Shown here one piece after another: positions 27,294-35,843 of a stretch of DNA of 64,000 nt. Position numbers and translations under genes: made by a program. The notes beneath the pieces are model-generated. The model made no database searches, was not told where the DNA came from, and saw nothing but the letters and a program-made list of their open reading frames with translations. The stretch is from contig NZ_CP040984.1 of assembly GCF_006364715.1 (NCBI RefSeq), positions 1,054,001 to 1,118,000 on the forward strand. The letters are read 5' to 3'. Position 1 is the first letter of the stretch; every line of letters begins with the position of its first letter. Source of the stretch: Candidatus Methylopumilus planktonicus (GTDB taxonomy: Bacteria > Pseudomonadota > Gammaproteobacteria > Burkholderiales > Methylophilaceae).

Positions 27294-28724
27294 TCAGATC
27301 GCCTTATAAGCTTTGAGTGCTTTTCTTGCAAATATTTGATCGCTAAATGGATATTTAACGCCTTTAATTTCCTGATAGGTTTCATGTCCTTTTCCAGCGA
27401 TAAGAATGACATCATTTTTTTTGGCACTTTTAATTGCTTTTTGTATTGCCTTATGTCGATCAAGTTCAATACGATAATGGCCTTCCATATACCTGCTAAT
27501 TTCTTTAACAATTTTTCCAGGGCTTTCATTCCTTGGATTGTCTGACGTAATAAAATTAATGTCAGCTATATTAGAAGCTACTTCTGCCATATCTTTTCTT
27601 TTTCCATTGTCTCTGTCTCCTCCGCACCCAAATACACAGATGAGATTCCCATCAGTTTGTTTTTTAAGCGTTTGAAGCGCTTTTTTTAAAGCGTCTGGTG
27701 TATGAGCATAATCAATAAAGATCTTGGGAGTATTTTTAGATCCCAGTCTCTCCATTCTCCCTGGAACCTGGGATATAAAACTTATTTGTTTTACTATTTT
27801 TTGTATTGAATAGCCAGATGCTATCAATGAAGCAATTACTGCTAGTAAGTTATATACGTTAAACTCACCTACTACTGGCGCTTTAACTTTGTATGTTTCT
27901 TTTTTATATGTAATTTGGAAATATGTGTGCGAATTTGAATATTCAATATGGGTTGCTCTAATATCGCCATTTTTTATTCCATAACTTAAAACTTTAGTTT
28001 CATTCTTTGCAAGAAAAGTAATAAGTTTTTTTCCATAAGGATCATCAATATTAATAACTGCAACTTTTAACGATGGAAATTGAAATAACTTCTTTTTTTC
28101 ATTGAAATAATTCTGCAAGTTAAGATGGTAATCTAGATGATCTCTAGATAAATTTGTAAAAACTGCAACATCAAAAAGAATTCCATTCACTCTTCCCTGA
28201 GATAATGCATGAGATGAAACTTCCATTACAACTGATTCTATTTTTTTATTTTTAAATTGTCTTAAAATACGATGATTTGATATCGCATCAGGGGTTGTAT
28301 ACGAATGAGGTTTCAATTTTTTGTACCCAAATCCTAGAGTGCCTATTACTCCTGATTTTTTACCTAAGAGATTTTGTATTTCGGCTGCCCAGTGTGCACA
28401 TGATGTTTTTCCATTAGTTCCAGTAATACCTATAGTGAGCATTTGCTTCGAAGGCTCTTTAAAAAAAGAGTGAGCAATTTCACCTTCTTTATTTTTTAAT
28501 TCTGCTACAGCATAATGGTTTGTACTCCATGTTTTTTTCCAAACAAAATTTTTCTTTTCATAAAGAATTGCTTTGGCTCCTTTTTTAATAGCCGCTTCAA
28601 TATAAGCTCTTCCGTCATCATTTATACCGGGATAGGCTAAAAATAAAGAATCCTTTTTTATATGTCTACTATCGTTTGATATATCAGAGAGGTGATGTCC
28701 AATTTTTTTTAACACACTCTTCAT
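27294..28724 (-). CDS. murE: UDP-N-acetylmuramoyl-tripeptide synthetase (meso-diaminopimelate-adding)
   Basis: Adds the third amino acid of the stem peptide. 476 residues with ISNDSRHIKKDSLFLAYPG, P-loop TIGITGTNGKTSCAHWAAEI, VMEVSSHALSQGRVNGI and the C-terminal FIDYAHTPDALKKAL. The substrate motif reads TSDNPRNESPGKIV; the DNPR sequence is the established signature for meso-diaminopimelate rather than lysine, as expected for a Gram-negative cell. Overlaps ftsI by 4 bases. Confidence 0.97.
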   Translation of the reverse strand: MKSVLKKIGHHLSDISNDSRHIKKDSLFLAYPGINDDGRAYIEAAIKKGAKAILYEKKNFVWKKTWSTNHYAVAELKNKEGEIAHSFFKEPSKQMLTIGITGTNGKTSCAHWAAEIQNLLGKKSGVIGTLGFGYKKLKPHSYTTPDAISNHRILRQFKNKKIESVVMEVSSHALSQGRVNGILFDVAVFTNLSRDHLDYHLNLQNYFNEKKKLFQFPSLKVAVINIDDPYGKKLITFLAKNETKVLSYGIKNGDIRATHIEYSNSHTYFQITYKKETYKVKAPVVGEFNVYNLLAVIASLIASGYSIQKIVKQISFISQVPGRMERLGSKNTPKIFIDYAHTPDALKKALQTLKKQTDGNLICVFGCGGDRDNGKRKDMAEVASNIADINFITSDNPRNESPGKIVKEISRYMEGHYRIELDRHKAIQKAIKSAKKNDVILIAGKGHETYQEIKGVKYPFSDQIFARKALKAYKAI

Positions 28725-30466
28725 ATCGTTTCTTTAGAGTCTTTGTTATCTAGCGGCATAACTTTATTTTTAGTTTTTATGTCTTGAGGAATTTTTAATA
28801 TCTTCATGACGTCAGCCATCACGCTGCTAAAAACTGGTGCTGCAACCGCTCCACCGTAATGACTCCCAAGACTTGGTTCATCTATCATCACTGCCATAAT
28901 AATTCTTGGATTTGAAACTGGGGCAAGACCTACAAATGAACCGATATTTTTATTTTTTTCATAAACTCCATTTGCTCCAATTTTCTCAGCGGTACCTGTT
29001 TTGCCTGCAACTCTATATCCTATAATTTTCGCATTGCCTCCCGTACCCTCCTCAACAACTTGCTCCATCATTTCTACCATTAATCTTGCTGTTTGCTTTG
29101 AAAATACTTTAGTACCCATTGGAATGTCATCTTTTTTGAATAATGTAACAGGCTTCATTTCTCCGTCATTAGCGAAAACTGTATAAGATTGAGCCAATTG
29201 AAGAAGAGTTAAATTAATCCCATGTCCGAAAGATATGGTTGCCTGATCTACTTTCCCCCAGTTTTTATAATCTCGAAGTCTTCCAGATGCTTCTCCCGGA
29301 AATCCAGCCCCTGTTTGCATTCCAAACCCTACTTTATTTAAGGTAGACCATAAATTCTTGGGTGTTTGCATCAGTCCAATTCTTGCTGCACCCACATTTG
29401 AAGATTTTGCAATCACTTCTGAGACTGTCATAAAAGGTTTGCTTCCATCAGCATGTGCATCATGAATGGTGGCTGATCCAATTTTCATCAATCCTGATGA
29501 AATTTCTACCAATGAACTTGGATTTAGGATTCCAGTATCTAATGCTGAAGATACCGTAAATGGCTTGATCGTAGATCCAGGCTCAAATACATCTGTCACT
29601 GCTCGATTTCTTGTAGGGCCGCCGCCATCCCTAAAATTGTTGGGGTTATAAGAAGGGAGATTTGCCATAGCTAGCACCTCTCCCGTTTTTGCATCGAGCA
29701 CAATAGCTGACCCTGCTTTAGCTTTATGAATATCAATTGATTTAGCTAATTCCCTATAAGTTAAATATTGAATTCTTGCATCAATTGAAAGCTTGATGTC
29801 ATGCCCGTCTTGAGGTAGTCTCACTTCTTGGAGATCATCAACAATCTTGCCAGCACGATCTTTTATAACTTTTTTACTGCCAAGCTTACCGGAAAGAAAT
29901 TTATTTTGAGAAAGCTCAATACCTTCTTGCCCTATATTATCAAGATTAGTAAACCCAACTAAATTAGCTGTGATATCAGCGGCTGGATAAAATCTCTTAA
30001 ACTCTTTCTGAAAAAATACTCCCGGTATTTTCAGCGCTTGCAATCTTCTTGCATCTTCAGGCGAGATTTGTCTTTTGAGATATATAAATTCTTTTTTATT
30101 GTTTAGTAATTTTTGATCAACATCATTTGCACTTAACTTAAGAATATCTTCTAGTTCTAATTTTTGATCTTTTGTTATTTTGACATTTGGTGGATTTACC
30201 CAAACTGACTCTACAGGACTGCTGATCGCTAAGATATCTCCATTCCTATCGGTAATTTTTCCCCTATCTGCGTAAAGAGAAACTACTCGAGTACTTGTAG
30301 CATTTCCTTTCGATTGTAAAAATTTTTTATCTAAACTTTGTAAATAGAATGCTCTTAAAATAAGGGTTACGAATCCAGCTAAAAATAGAAGTAAAATTAA
30401 TCTTCTTCGAATACCCGAGAGCTCAAAAAATGTTTTCTCGACTTTGTTGTTAATAAATAAACTCAA
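28721..30466 (-). CDS. ftsI: Septal peptidoglycan transpeptidase FtsI (PBP3)
   Basis: Division-specific D,D-transpeptidase. The 581-residue protein has a short cytoplasmic tail, one membrane helix (RRRLILLLFLAGFVTLILRAFYL), a pedestal domain (LYADRGKITDRNGDILAIS) and a penicillin-binding domain with SxxK in FEPGSTIKPFTV, SxN in IAKSSNVGAARIG and KTG in VAGKTGTAEKIG. All catalytic motifs are intact. Overlaps ftsL and murE by 4 bases each. Confidence 0.97.
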   Translation of the reverse strand: MSLFINNKVEKTFFELSGIRRRLILLLFLAGFVTLILRAFYLQSLDKKFLQSKGNATSTRVVSLYADRGKITDRNGDILAISSPVESVWVNPPNVKITKDQKLELEDILKLSANDVDQKLLNNKKEFIYLKRQISPEDARRLQALKIPGVFFQKEFKRFYPAADITANLVGFTNLDNIGQEGIELSQNKFLSGKLGSKKVIKDRAGKIVDDLQEVRLPQDGHDIKLSIDARIQYLTYRELAKSIDIHKAKAGSAIVLDAKTGEVLAMANLPSYNPNNFRDGGGPTRNRAVTDVFEPGSTIKPFTVSSALDTGILNPSSLVEISSGLMKIGSATIHDAHADGSKPFMTVSEVIAKSSNVGAARIGLMQTPKNLWSTLNKVGFGMQTGAGFPGEASGRLRDYKNWGKVDQATISFGHGINLTLLQLAQSYTVFANDGEMKPVTLFKKDDIPMGTKVFSKQTARLMVEMMEQVVEEGTGGNAKIIGYRVAGKTGTAEKIGANGVYEKNKNIGSFVGLAPVSNPRIIMAVMIDEPSLGSHYGGAVAAPVFSSVMADVMKILKIPQDIKTKNKVMPLDNKDSKETI

Positions 30467-30726
30467 GGCCGCTCCAATAAAATAATTTTTTTAGGTTCGG
30501 GAGTTTTCATCTTTAACAATTTTTTTGCAACTTCTTCGATTCTTCCGTGCATTGCCCAAGTGCTTTGCTCAAGCTGCAATTGGCTATACTCAGAATTTAG
30601 CTTTTGGCTAATCTCTTTTTGTTGATCAAGTTCAAAATAAAGCTTTCTTGATTGATGCTGTGAGTTTATTTTTGCAAGCGCCATAAGTAGGATTACAAAG
30701 AATAAAATAAAATTTACTTTTGTCAT
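30463..30726 (-). CDS. ftsL: Cell division protein FtsL
   Basis: Small bitopic protein of the FtsQLB complex. 87 residues: one N-terminal membrane helix (NFILFFVILLMALAKI), then a heptad-rich coiled coil (LYFELDQQKEISQKLNSEYS and on) and a short C-terminal region (RIEEVAKKLLKMKTPEPKKI) carrying the conserved RIE..A motif. Identification rests on that pattern and on its position between rsmH and ftsI, since FtsL sequences are poorly conserved. Confidence 0.92.
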   Translation of the reverse strand: MTKVNFILFFVILLMALAKINSQHQSRKLYFELDQQKEISQKLNSEYSQLQLEQSTWAMHGRIEEVAKKLLKMKTPEPKKIILLERP

Positions 30727-31677
30727 TTAATACGCAGTCCTTTCAGCAACTCTCATAATTCCGCTTCTTGCTCTTGGATTACGTTTGACTTCAGCCTCGC
30801 TAGGTCTTATAGGTTTTGTCACAATATTCAATCGGGGTTTTGGTAACTCATCACTTCTAATAGGAAAATTAGAGGGTAAAGTATCTCTATTTTTCTCATC
30901 GTTAATAAATTGCTTCACAATTCTGTCTTCGAGCGAGTGGAAACTAATCGCTACCAAGATGCCGTCTGTTTTTAATAACTTTAAAATTTTAGGCAACACT
31001 TCTTTCAACTCTTCCAGCTCTCGATTTATATAGATTCTTAATGCTTGAAATGTTCTTGTTGAAGGGTCTTGTCCAATTTCTTTTTTGGGCATATGGTCTG
31101 CGACAATTTTTGCAAGTTGTTTTGTCGTTTCAATCGAACCTACTTCATCTCTCTCTTTAATAATCGCAGTAGAAATTCTTTGTGCAAATTTTTCTTCGCC
31201 GTATTCCTTTAAAATCTTTTCTAATTCTTTTTGTTCTATTTTTTGTAAAAGTTCAGCCGCTGTCACGCCCTTTGATTGATCCATACGCATGTCGAGGTAT
31301 GCATCAAATCTAAAACTAAAACCACGATCACCCTCGTCAATTTGTGGTGATGAAATACCCAAATCAAGCAGCACACCATCTACTTTGGAAATCCCTTTTG
31401 CCTCTAACACTTCATCAATTTCAGAAAAATGGGCACGCACAATTTCAAATCTCATATCTTTAATTTTCAAACCTTCTTCATACGCAGATTTATCTCGATC
31501 AATTGCAATTAATCTGCCTTCTTGGTTTAATTTTTCTAAAATTAACTTACTATGCCCACCCCGCCCAAAGGTGCAATCCACATAGATGCCATCTTTTTTT
31601 AAAACTAAATATTCAACTGCTTCGCTTAACAGGACAGTAATGTGCTCATGATTAAAATTAGGTTGTGCTTGATTCAT
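30727..31677 (-). CDS. rsmH: 16S rRNA (cytosine1402-N4)-methyltransferase
   Basis: SAM-dependent methyltransferase (formerly MraW) acting on C1402 of 16S rRNA. 316 residues with N-terminal HITVLLSEAVEYL, motif I IYVDCTFGRGGHSKLIL, the GVLLDLGISSPQIDEGDRGFSF motif, MRMDQSKGVTA and the C-terminal VAISFHSLEDRIVKQF and NPRARSGIMRVAERT. Follows mraZ by 24 bases and directly abuts ftsL. Confidence 0.97.
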   Translation of the reverse strand: MNQAQPNFNHEHITVLLSEAVEYLVLKKDGIYVDCTFGRGGHSKLILEKLNQEGRLIAIDRDKSAYEEGLKIKDMRFEIVRAHFSEIDEVLEAKGISKVDGVLLDLGISSPQIDEGDRGFSFRFDAYLDMRMDQSKGVTAAELLQKIEQKELEKILKEYGEEKFAQRISTAIIKERDEVGSIETTKQLAKIVADHMPKKEIGQDPSTRTFQALRIYINRELEELKEVLPKILKLLKTDGILVAISFHSLEDRIVKQFINDEKNRDTLPSNFPIRSDELPKPRLNIVTKPIRPSEAEVKRNPRARSGIMRVAERTAY

Positions 31678-31701
31678 GAGGTATTAAATTAAATTGCATC
31701 G

Positions 31702-32148
31702 TTAAAGAGAGAATCCTTCTAGTTCAATTGGCATAGCTGAAGCTTCTTGTTTTGTGGCTTGCTGCATCTGTTGATCCCAAGCTTCTTTATCCCAAAGTTC
31801 AAAATGACTTCCCTGCCCCACTAACATGGCTTGCTTGTCTACCTTTGCAAATTCTCTTAATACTTGAGATAGGAGTAATCGGCCTGCTGTATCTAGAGAT
31901 ATATCTTCTGCGTAACCCACGAGTAATCTTTGTAATGCACTCGATTTTTTATCAAAACTTGAAAGCGCCATGATCTTGGACTGAATAGGCTCCCAAGCCA
32001 TTTGGGGGTAAATGAGTAAACATCCATGGGGGTGTGCTGTAATGACTAAATCACCTGAAGATTGGGTGAGCAAATCCTCTCTATGCTTTGTCGGCATTGC
32101 CATTCTGCCTTTAGCATCAATATTCAAGAGATTAGCGCCTCTAAACAT
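31702..32148 (-). CDS. mraZ: Transcriptional regulator MraZ
   Basis: AbrB-like DNA-binding protein that represses its own dcw operon. 148 residues with two tandem SpoVT/AbrB-type halves: FRGANLLNIDAKGRMAMPTKHRE and LVGYAEDISLDTAGRLLLSQVLREFA, each carrying the DxxGR core. First gene of the dcw cluster. The upstream region holds three TGG-type boxes at 10-base spacing, as expected for its operator. Confidence 0.96.
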   Translation of the reverse strand: MFRGANLLNIDAKGRMAMPTKHREDLLTQSSGDLVITAHPHGCLLIYPQMAWEPIQSKIMALSSFDKKSSALQRLLVGYAEDISLDTAGRLLLSQVLREFAKVDKQAMLVGQGSHFELWDKEAWDQQMQQATKQEASAMPIELEGFSL

Positions 32149-32180
32149 AATTCCCGACCTAGTTATTTAATTCAAAAAAG

Positions 32181-32224
32181 TGGGAAATTACTAAATACCC
32201 TTAGTTCTACTTAGAAATTTCCCA
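32181..32224. repeat. Inverted repeat in the mraZ leader
   Basis: TGGGAAATT at 32181-32189 is matched perfectly by AATTTCCCA at 32216-32224, with a 26-base spacer, just upstream of mraZ. The right half includes the innermost MraZ-type box, and the left half offers a second TGGG in the opposite orientation. It may be a looped or second operator, or an RNA stem in the leader. Confidence 0.5.
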
Positions 32225-32244
32225 CAAAAAACCACTTTTTTCCA
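32221..32244 (-). promoter_or_regulatory. Candidate MraZ operator (three TGG boxes, 10-base period)
   Basis: On the minus strand TGG occurs at 32244-32242, 32234-32232 and 32224-32222, each preceded by G, with A/T tracts between them. Known MraZ operators consist of TGGGN repeats separated by 5 bases, that is a 10-base period. Only the box nearest mraZ is a full TGGG; the outer two are TGGA and TGGT. The spacing and position about 75-95 bases before the mraZ start fit autoregulation. Confidence 0.6.
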
Positions 32245-32264
32245 CTAATGACACTATAGATAAT

Positions 32265-32291
32265 AAAAAAGAGCTCTGCAAGCTCTTTTTT
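32265..32291 (-). terminator. Rho-independent terminator downstream of rnpB
   Basis: An 11-base perfect stem (AAAAAAGAGCT / AGCTCTTTTTT) around CTGCA. On the minus strand it lies about 60 bases beyond the mature 3' end of RNase P RNA and before the mraZ operator, so it would end the rnpB precursor and insulate the dcw operon. Confidence 0.85.
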
Positions 32292-32353
32292 GAAGGTTTT
32301 TTCATATATGACAAGGGTTTGGACGGATAAAACTAGAAGATTTTTAAGAAAAA

Positions 32354-32643
32354 GTTGAAGCCAACCGATAAGCCGGGTTCTGTCGTGGACAGTCATTCAT
32401 CTAGGCACATGATTACTCATGCACTCAAGCAGTCTACCCGGTAGCAACACGAGCCGTGCTATTACTACCCTATTTGACTTTGCTCCGAGTGGAGGTTACC
32501 GCGTTTCACCGTAACTAAATACGCTCGTCTCTGTGGCCCTATTCCTCGTTTCACAACGTACGGCCGTTAGCCGTCACTCCGCTCTGTGGAGCCCGGACTT
32601 TCCTCTCCTTGAGTTAACAAGCAGCGACTGTCTAGTCAGCTTC
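32354..32643 (-). ncRNA. rnpB: RNase P RNA, bacterial class A
   Basis: Catalytic RNA that matures tRNA 5' ends. On the minus strand the 5' end reads GAAGCTGACTAGACAGTC, followed by GAGGAAAGTCCGGGCTCC (the conserved CR-I core), then GGTAACCTCC, GGGTAGACTGC and ACAGAACCCGGCTTATCG near the 3' end, all universal landmarks. About 290 bases, clearly shorter than the 377 of E. coli, so some peripheral helices are reduced. Ends are estimated by alignment to E. coli from memory. A TAAAAT -10 box at 32650-32655 lies at the right distance from the 5' end. A terminator follows at 32265-32291. Confidence 0.96.
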
Positions 32644-32649
32644 GCATAG

Positions 32650-32655
32650 ATTTTA
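32650..32655 (-). promoter_or_regulatory. Likely -10 box of the rnpB promoter
   Basis: TAAAAT on the minus strand ends 6 bases before the expected RNA 5' end. No convincing -35 sits 16-18 bases upstream (GTGACA is only 14 away). A 6-base inverted repeat (ATCAAA / TTTGAT, 32664-32683) overlaps the -35 region. Confidence 0.5.
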
Positions 32656-32724
32656 ACACACCTATCAAATGTCACTTTTTGATGGATTTAACTGAAGAAG
32701 AATTCAATACCTAATCAAACTTTT

Positions 32725-33762
32725 CTAATACATTAAACGCCAAGCAATTTTTCTTCCAGCATATAGCGGAACAATAGCTTCATCACCTACAGTAATTTTT
32801 TCAGGAACAATCCAATCCTCTTTAACAAGTTTGATTGATGATTTATTTCTTTCTAGCCCATAGAAATCTGCGCCATAGAAACTCGCAAAACCTTCTAGTT
32901 TATCCAGTGCATCGAGCTCATCAAAGACCGCAGCATAGAGTTCAATAGCGCTTGCTGCAGAAAAAATACCTGCACAACCACAAGCATTTTCTTTTGTTGA
33001 TTTTAAGTGAGGCGCACTGTCGGTACCTAAAAAGAATTTCGTATTGCCCGATGACACTGCATTTAAGAGAGCTTGTCGATGTATCTCTCTTTTTAAAACA
33101 GGAAGACAATAATGGTGAGGATTGATGCCACCTATAAACATATGATTTCTGTTTAATAAAAGATGTTGTGGAGTAATTGTAGCTGCCACTTTTTTTGAGC
33201 AACTTAAAATAAAATCAGTTGCATCTTTTGTAGTGATATGCTCCAACACAATTCTCAAATTTGGAAATGTCTTATGTAGCTTTAATAAATGTTGATCAAT
33301 GAATACTTTTTCACGATCAAAAATATCAATTGCTGGGTCGACGACTTCGCCATGAAGTAAAAGTGGTATGTCTAATTTTTCCATGAGCTCAAACACATCG
33401 TACCGATCATCAATGTTTTTGACGCCCGAATCTGAATTAGTAGTGGCACCTGCTGGGTAATATTTAATACCTGCAATATGTTTATATTCAGGAATCTTTT
33501 TAATTTCTTCAAGTGAAGTTTTATCTGTGAGATATAAAGTCATCAGCGGCTGGAAGTGGCTATCACCTTTTAAAGCTTTTTTAATCCTGGACTCATATTG
33601 AATCGCTTGATCTACAGTTGTAATTGGTATTTTTAAATTGGGCATTACAAGCGCTCTTGCAAACTGCTTTGCGGTATAAGGCACAACAGATGCCATAAGT
33701 GCGTCGTCTCTTAAGTGCACATGAAAATCATCAGGGATAGTAATCGTTAAAGTTTTAGTCAT
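32725..33762 (-). CDS. pyrC: Dihydroorotase (class II, PyrC)
   Basis: Zinc amidohydrolase closing the dihydroorotate ring in pyrimidine synthesis. 345 residues with the first zinc motif DDFHVHLRD, the carboxylated-lysine segment GIKYYPAGATTNSDSGV, HGEVVDPAIDIFDRE, VLEHITTKDA, and the late FLGTDSAPHLKSTKENACGCAG. Length matches the E. coli-type PyrC (348). Its first 8 bases overlap the end of rsmI. rnpB lies immediately downstream. Confidence 0.97.
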   Translation of the reverse strand: MTKTLTITIPDDFHVHLRDDALMASVVPYTAKQFARALVMPNLKIPITTVDQAIQYESRIKKALKGDSHFQPLMTLYLTDKTSLEEIKKIPEYKHIAGIKYYPAGATTNSDSGVKNIDDRYDVFELMEKLDIPLLLHGEVVDPAIDIFDREKVFIDQHLLKLHKTFPNLRIVLEHITTKDATDFILSCSKKVAATITPQHLLLNRNHMFIGGINPHHYCLPVLKREIHRQALLNAVSSGNTKFFLGTDSAPHLKSTKENACGCAGIFSAASAIELYAAVFDELDALDKLEGFASFYGADFYGLERNKSSIKLVKEDWIVPEKITVGDEAIVPLYAGRKIAWRLMY

Positions 33763-34600
33763 CTTTTTTTATTTTCAAAGCTTCATCGTATAAATAATTT
33801 TTGTTGATGCTTAATATTTCTACACCTAATTTCACAGCTGCATTAGTTGGCATATGTTTGAGTAATATTTTTAATATTCTATGCTGATCTTCGCTCAGTA
33901 ATTCATTTTTTTCATGATGCATAGGGGATACTAAAATCACAAATTCACCTTTTTGAAAATTACTATTACTTTCAATAATCTCTCTCACCTTTGAAACTTC
34001 GCCTCGATAAATGCTTTCGAAAGTTTTGGTGAGTTCTCGCGCCACTACAATATGATGTTTGTCCCCAAAAAAATCAGCCATATCATTCAAAGTTTTAATG
34101 ATGCGGTGCGGAGCTTCGTAAAAAATTATAGGGCATGATTGCGTTTGAAGATTTTCAAACACTTTGATTCTTTGACTGCTCGTCGTCGGCAAAAATCCGT
34201 AAAAATGAAAGCTTGTATGTTCCATCCCTGAAACTGAATAGGCTGCTGTGAGAGCCGAAACCCCTGGAATAGGCACGACTTCAAAACCAGCAGCTGCTAC
34301 CTCTTTGACAATAAGACCTCCAGGATCGCTAATATTAGGGGTGCCTGCATCTGATACCAACGCAATATGTTTGCCGTCTTTTAAATATTCAATGATTTTT
34401 TGTGCAGAAGCTTTTTCGTTATGCTGATGCACTGCAAACTGTTTTTTTTCAATGGAGAAATGAGACAAAAGACCTTGAGTATGTCTTGTATCTTCTGAAG
34501 CAATAAGATCAACTGATTTGAAAGTTTCAAGCGCTCTAAAAGTAATATCATTTAAATTGCCTATAGGAGTTGCCACTAGATACAATATTCCACTCATCAT
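33755..34600 (-). CDS. rsmI: 16S rRNA (cytidine1402-2'-O)-methyltransferase
   Basis: Tetrapyrrole-methylase-fold SAM enzyme that 2'-O-methylates C1402, the same nucleotide that RsmH modifies. About 281 residues with LYLVATPIGNLNDITFRALE, the IASEDTRHTQGLLSHFSI motif, ALVSDAGTPNISDPG and FYEAPHRIIKTL. Two consecutive ATG codons (34600 and 34597) and a TTG at 34603 compete for the start; the ribosome site is weak. Divergent from a dolP-like lipoprotein gene. In E. coli lpoA, yraN and diaA lie between these neighbours; here none of them is present. Confidence 0.95.
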   Translation of the reverse strand: MMSGILYLVATPIGNLNDITFRALETFKSVDLIASEDTRHTQGLLSHFSIEKKQFAVHQHNEKASAQKIIEYLKDGKHIALVSDAGTPNISDPGGLIVKEVAAAGFEVVPIPGVSALTAAYSVSGMEHTSFHFYGFLPTTSSQRIKVFENLQTQSCPIIFYEAPHRIIKTLNDMADFFGDKHHIVVARELTKTFESIYRGEVSKVREIIESNSNFQKGEFVILVSPMHHEKNELLSEDQHRILKILLKHMPTNAAVKLGVEILSINKNYLYDEALKIKKDD

Positions 34601-34673
34601 CAACGGCCCAATTATTTTTAAAACACTTAAAAACTCTCTATAAGTTGCTTACTCAATACCTCTTTAAAAGAGA

Positions 34674-34679
34674 TATAAT
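34674..34679 (+). promoter_or_regulatory. -10 box of the dolP-like gene
   Basis: TATAAT 48 bases before the ATG at 34728. A 13-base palindrome CTCTTTAAAAGAG (about 34660-34672) lies directly upstream, between the -35 and -10 positions. No strong -35 is seen at 16-18 bases. Confidence 0.5.
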
Positions 34680-34727
34680 CATTTTGTCATATATCAATGC
34701 TAAGTTAATAAAACTTTAGAGGAAAAC

Positions 34728-35297
34728 ATGCTTAAACATCTCAAATTATTTTTTATTTCATTTTTCTTATTGCAACTCTTAGGATGCCCTGCTGCCATTA
34801 TTGGCGGAGGCGCTATAGGTATTGATACTATGGCTGATCGAAGGACACCAGGTGTCATTCTTGAAGACTCTAATATTCAATTAAAAGCTTTTGCTGGCAT
34901 TCAAAAACTCAAAGGTGACATTCATACGAATGTCACAAGTTATAACGGGCATGTGCTTGTATTAGGTCAAGTACCGAGCGAGGAAATTAAATCAACTATT
35001 ACCGATCAGATTAAAGCGTTAGCTAACGTCAAATCCGTGATGAATGATCTTACGATTGGACCTGTGAATTCTTTATCAGAAAGAGCTGAAGATACTTTAA
35101 TTACCTCCAATGTGAAGGCGCGTTTTTTCAAAGAAAATAAGGTTTCGCCTTTTTATGTCAAAGTCGTAACTGAAAATAAGGTGGTCTATCTTCTGGGCAT
35201 TTTGAACGAAAAAGAGGCCAAAGAAGCTGAGGAAATTGCACAAAATACAAATAGAGTCATAAAAGTAGTGAAGGTTTTTGAATATATTAAAAACTAA
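34728..35297 (+). CDS. dolP: Outer-membrane lipoprotein with two BON domains (DolP/YraP-like)
   Basis: 189 residues. The N terminus is a lipoprotein signal (LKLFFISFFLLQLLGCPAAI; lipobox LLGC), followed by two BON domains of about 70 residues each (LKGDIHTNVTSYNGHVLVLG, then the segment around NVKARFFKENKVSPFYVKVV and VYLLGILNEKEA). DolP in E. coli supports outer membrane integrity and BAM function and binds anionic lipids; transfer of that role is by homology. Own TATAAT box and a GAGGAAA ribosome site. The neighbouring rsmI is the standard partner of this locus. Confidence 0.88.
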   Translation: MLKHLKLFFISFFLLQLLGCPAAIIGGGAIGIDTMADRRTPGVILEDSNIQLKAFAGIQKLKGDIHTNVTSYNGHVLVLGQVPSEEIKSTITDQIKALANVKSVMNDLTIGPVNSLSERAEDTLITSNVKARFFKENKVSPFYVKVVTENKVVYLLGILNEKEAKEAEEIAQNTNRVIKVVKVFEYIKN

Positions 35298-35381
35298 GTT
35301 AAGTATTTATTTGTTAAGTTGTTGAAAATAAAAGACTATTAAACAGCTCGAGACTATCTTAAGCAAGGCCTTACACGCCAT

Positions 35382-35409
35382 TTGATTTAATTAAAGATGT
35401 TGTTATAAT
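35382..35409 (+). promoter_or_regulatory. Promoter of trxA (and probably rho)
   Basis: TTGATT at 35382-35387 and TATAAT at 35404-35409 with a 16-base spacer, about 107 bases upstream of trxA. This is the best sigma-70 match in the 219-base gap between dolP and trxA; the rest of that gap shows nothing recognisable. Confidence 0.65.
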
Positions 35410-35516
35410 GTTTTTCATAGTTTTTTCAAAATATTCAAGTTAGTTCTAAATTCCAAAATAAACTGCCCGTAACGCTAGCTAGCTTAATTACAGAACTAAT
35501 CCATTTAAAGGTCATC

Positions 35517-35843
35517 ATGAGTAAAAATATTATCCATTTATCAGACGCAACATTCGAAACTGAAGTGCTTCAATCCACTGTTCCTGTTCTTGTTGACTAC
35601 TGGGCAGAGTGGTGTGGCCCTTGCAAAATGATTGCACCTATTCTTGATGAAATATGCAAAGACTACGATGGCAAATTAAAGATTGCAAAACTTAATATTG
35701 ATGAAAATGCACAAACACCAGCTAAGTTTGGCATCAGAGGCATTCCTACCTTAATGATTTTTAAAAATGGCAATGTCGAAGCAACTAAAGTCGGCGCCTT
35801 ATCAAAGTCCCAATTAACAACATTTATCGATAGCAACATCTAA
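35517..35843 (+). CDS. trxA: Thioredoxin 1
   Basis: Cytoplasmic disulfide reductase. 108 residues with the active site WAEWCGPCKMIAPIL (WCGPCK), the buried Asp region VLVDYWAEW and the cis-proline loop RGIPTLMIFKNG. Located immediately upstream of rho, an arrangement also known from E. coli, where trxA precedes rho. No terminator is visible between them. Confidence 0.97.
   Translation: MSKNIIHLSDATFETEVLQSTVPVLVDYWAEWCGPCKMIAPILDEICKDYDGKLKIAKLNIDENAQTPAKFGIRGIPTLMIFKNGNVEATKVGALSKSQLTTFIDSNI

Noticed and set aside
32211..32396. 61-codon minus-strand open frame
   Set aside because: It overlaps the 3' part of RNase P RNA, its terminator and the mraZ operator; the RNA assignment explains the conservation and no ribosome site is present.
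35298..35516. Possible tRNA or small RNA upstream of trxA
   Set aside because: No cloverleaf or stable stem was found; apart from the promoter at 35382-35409 I see nothing there.
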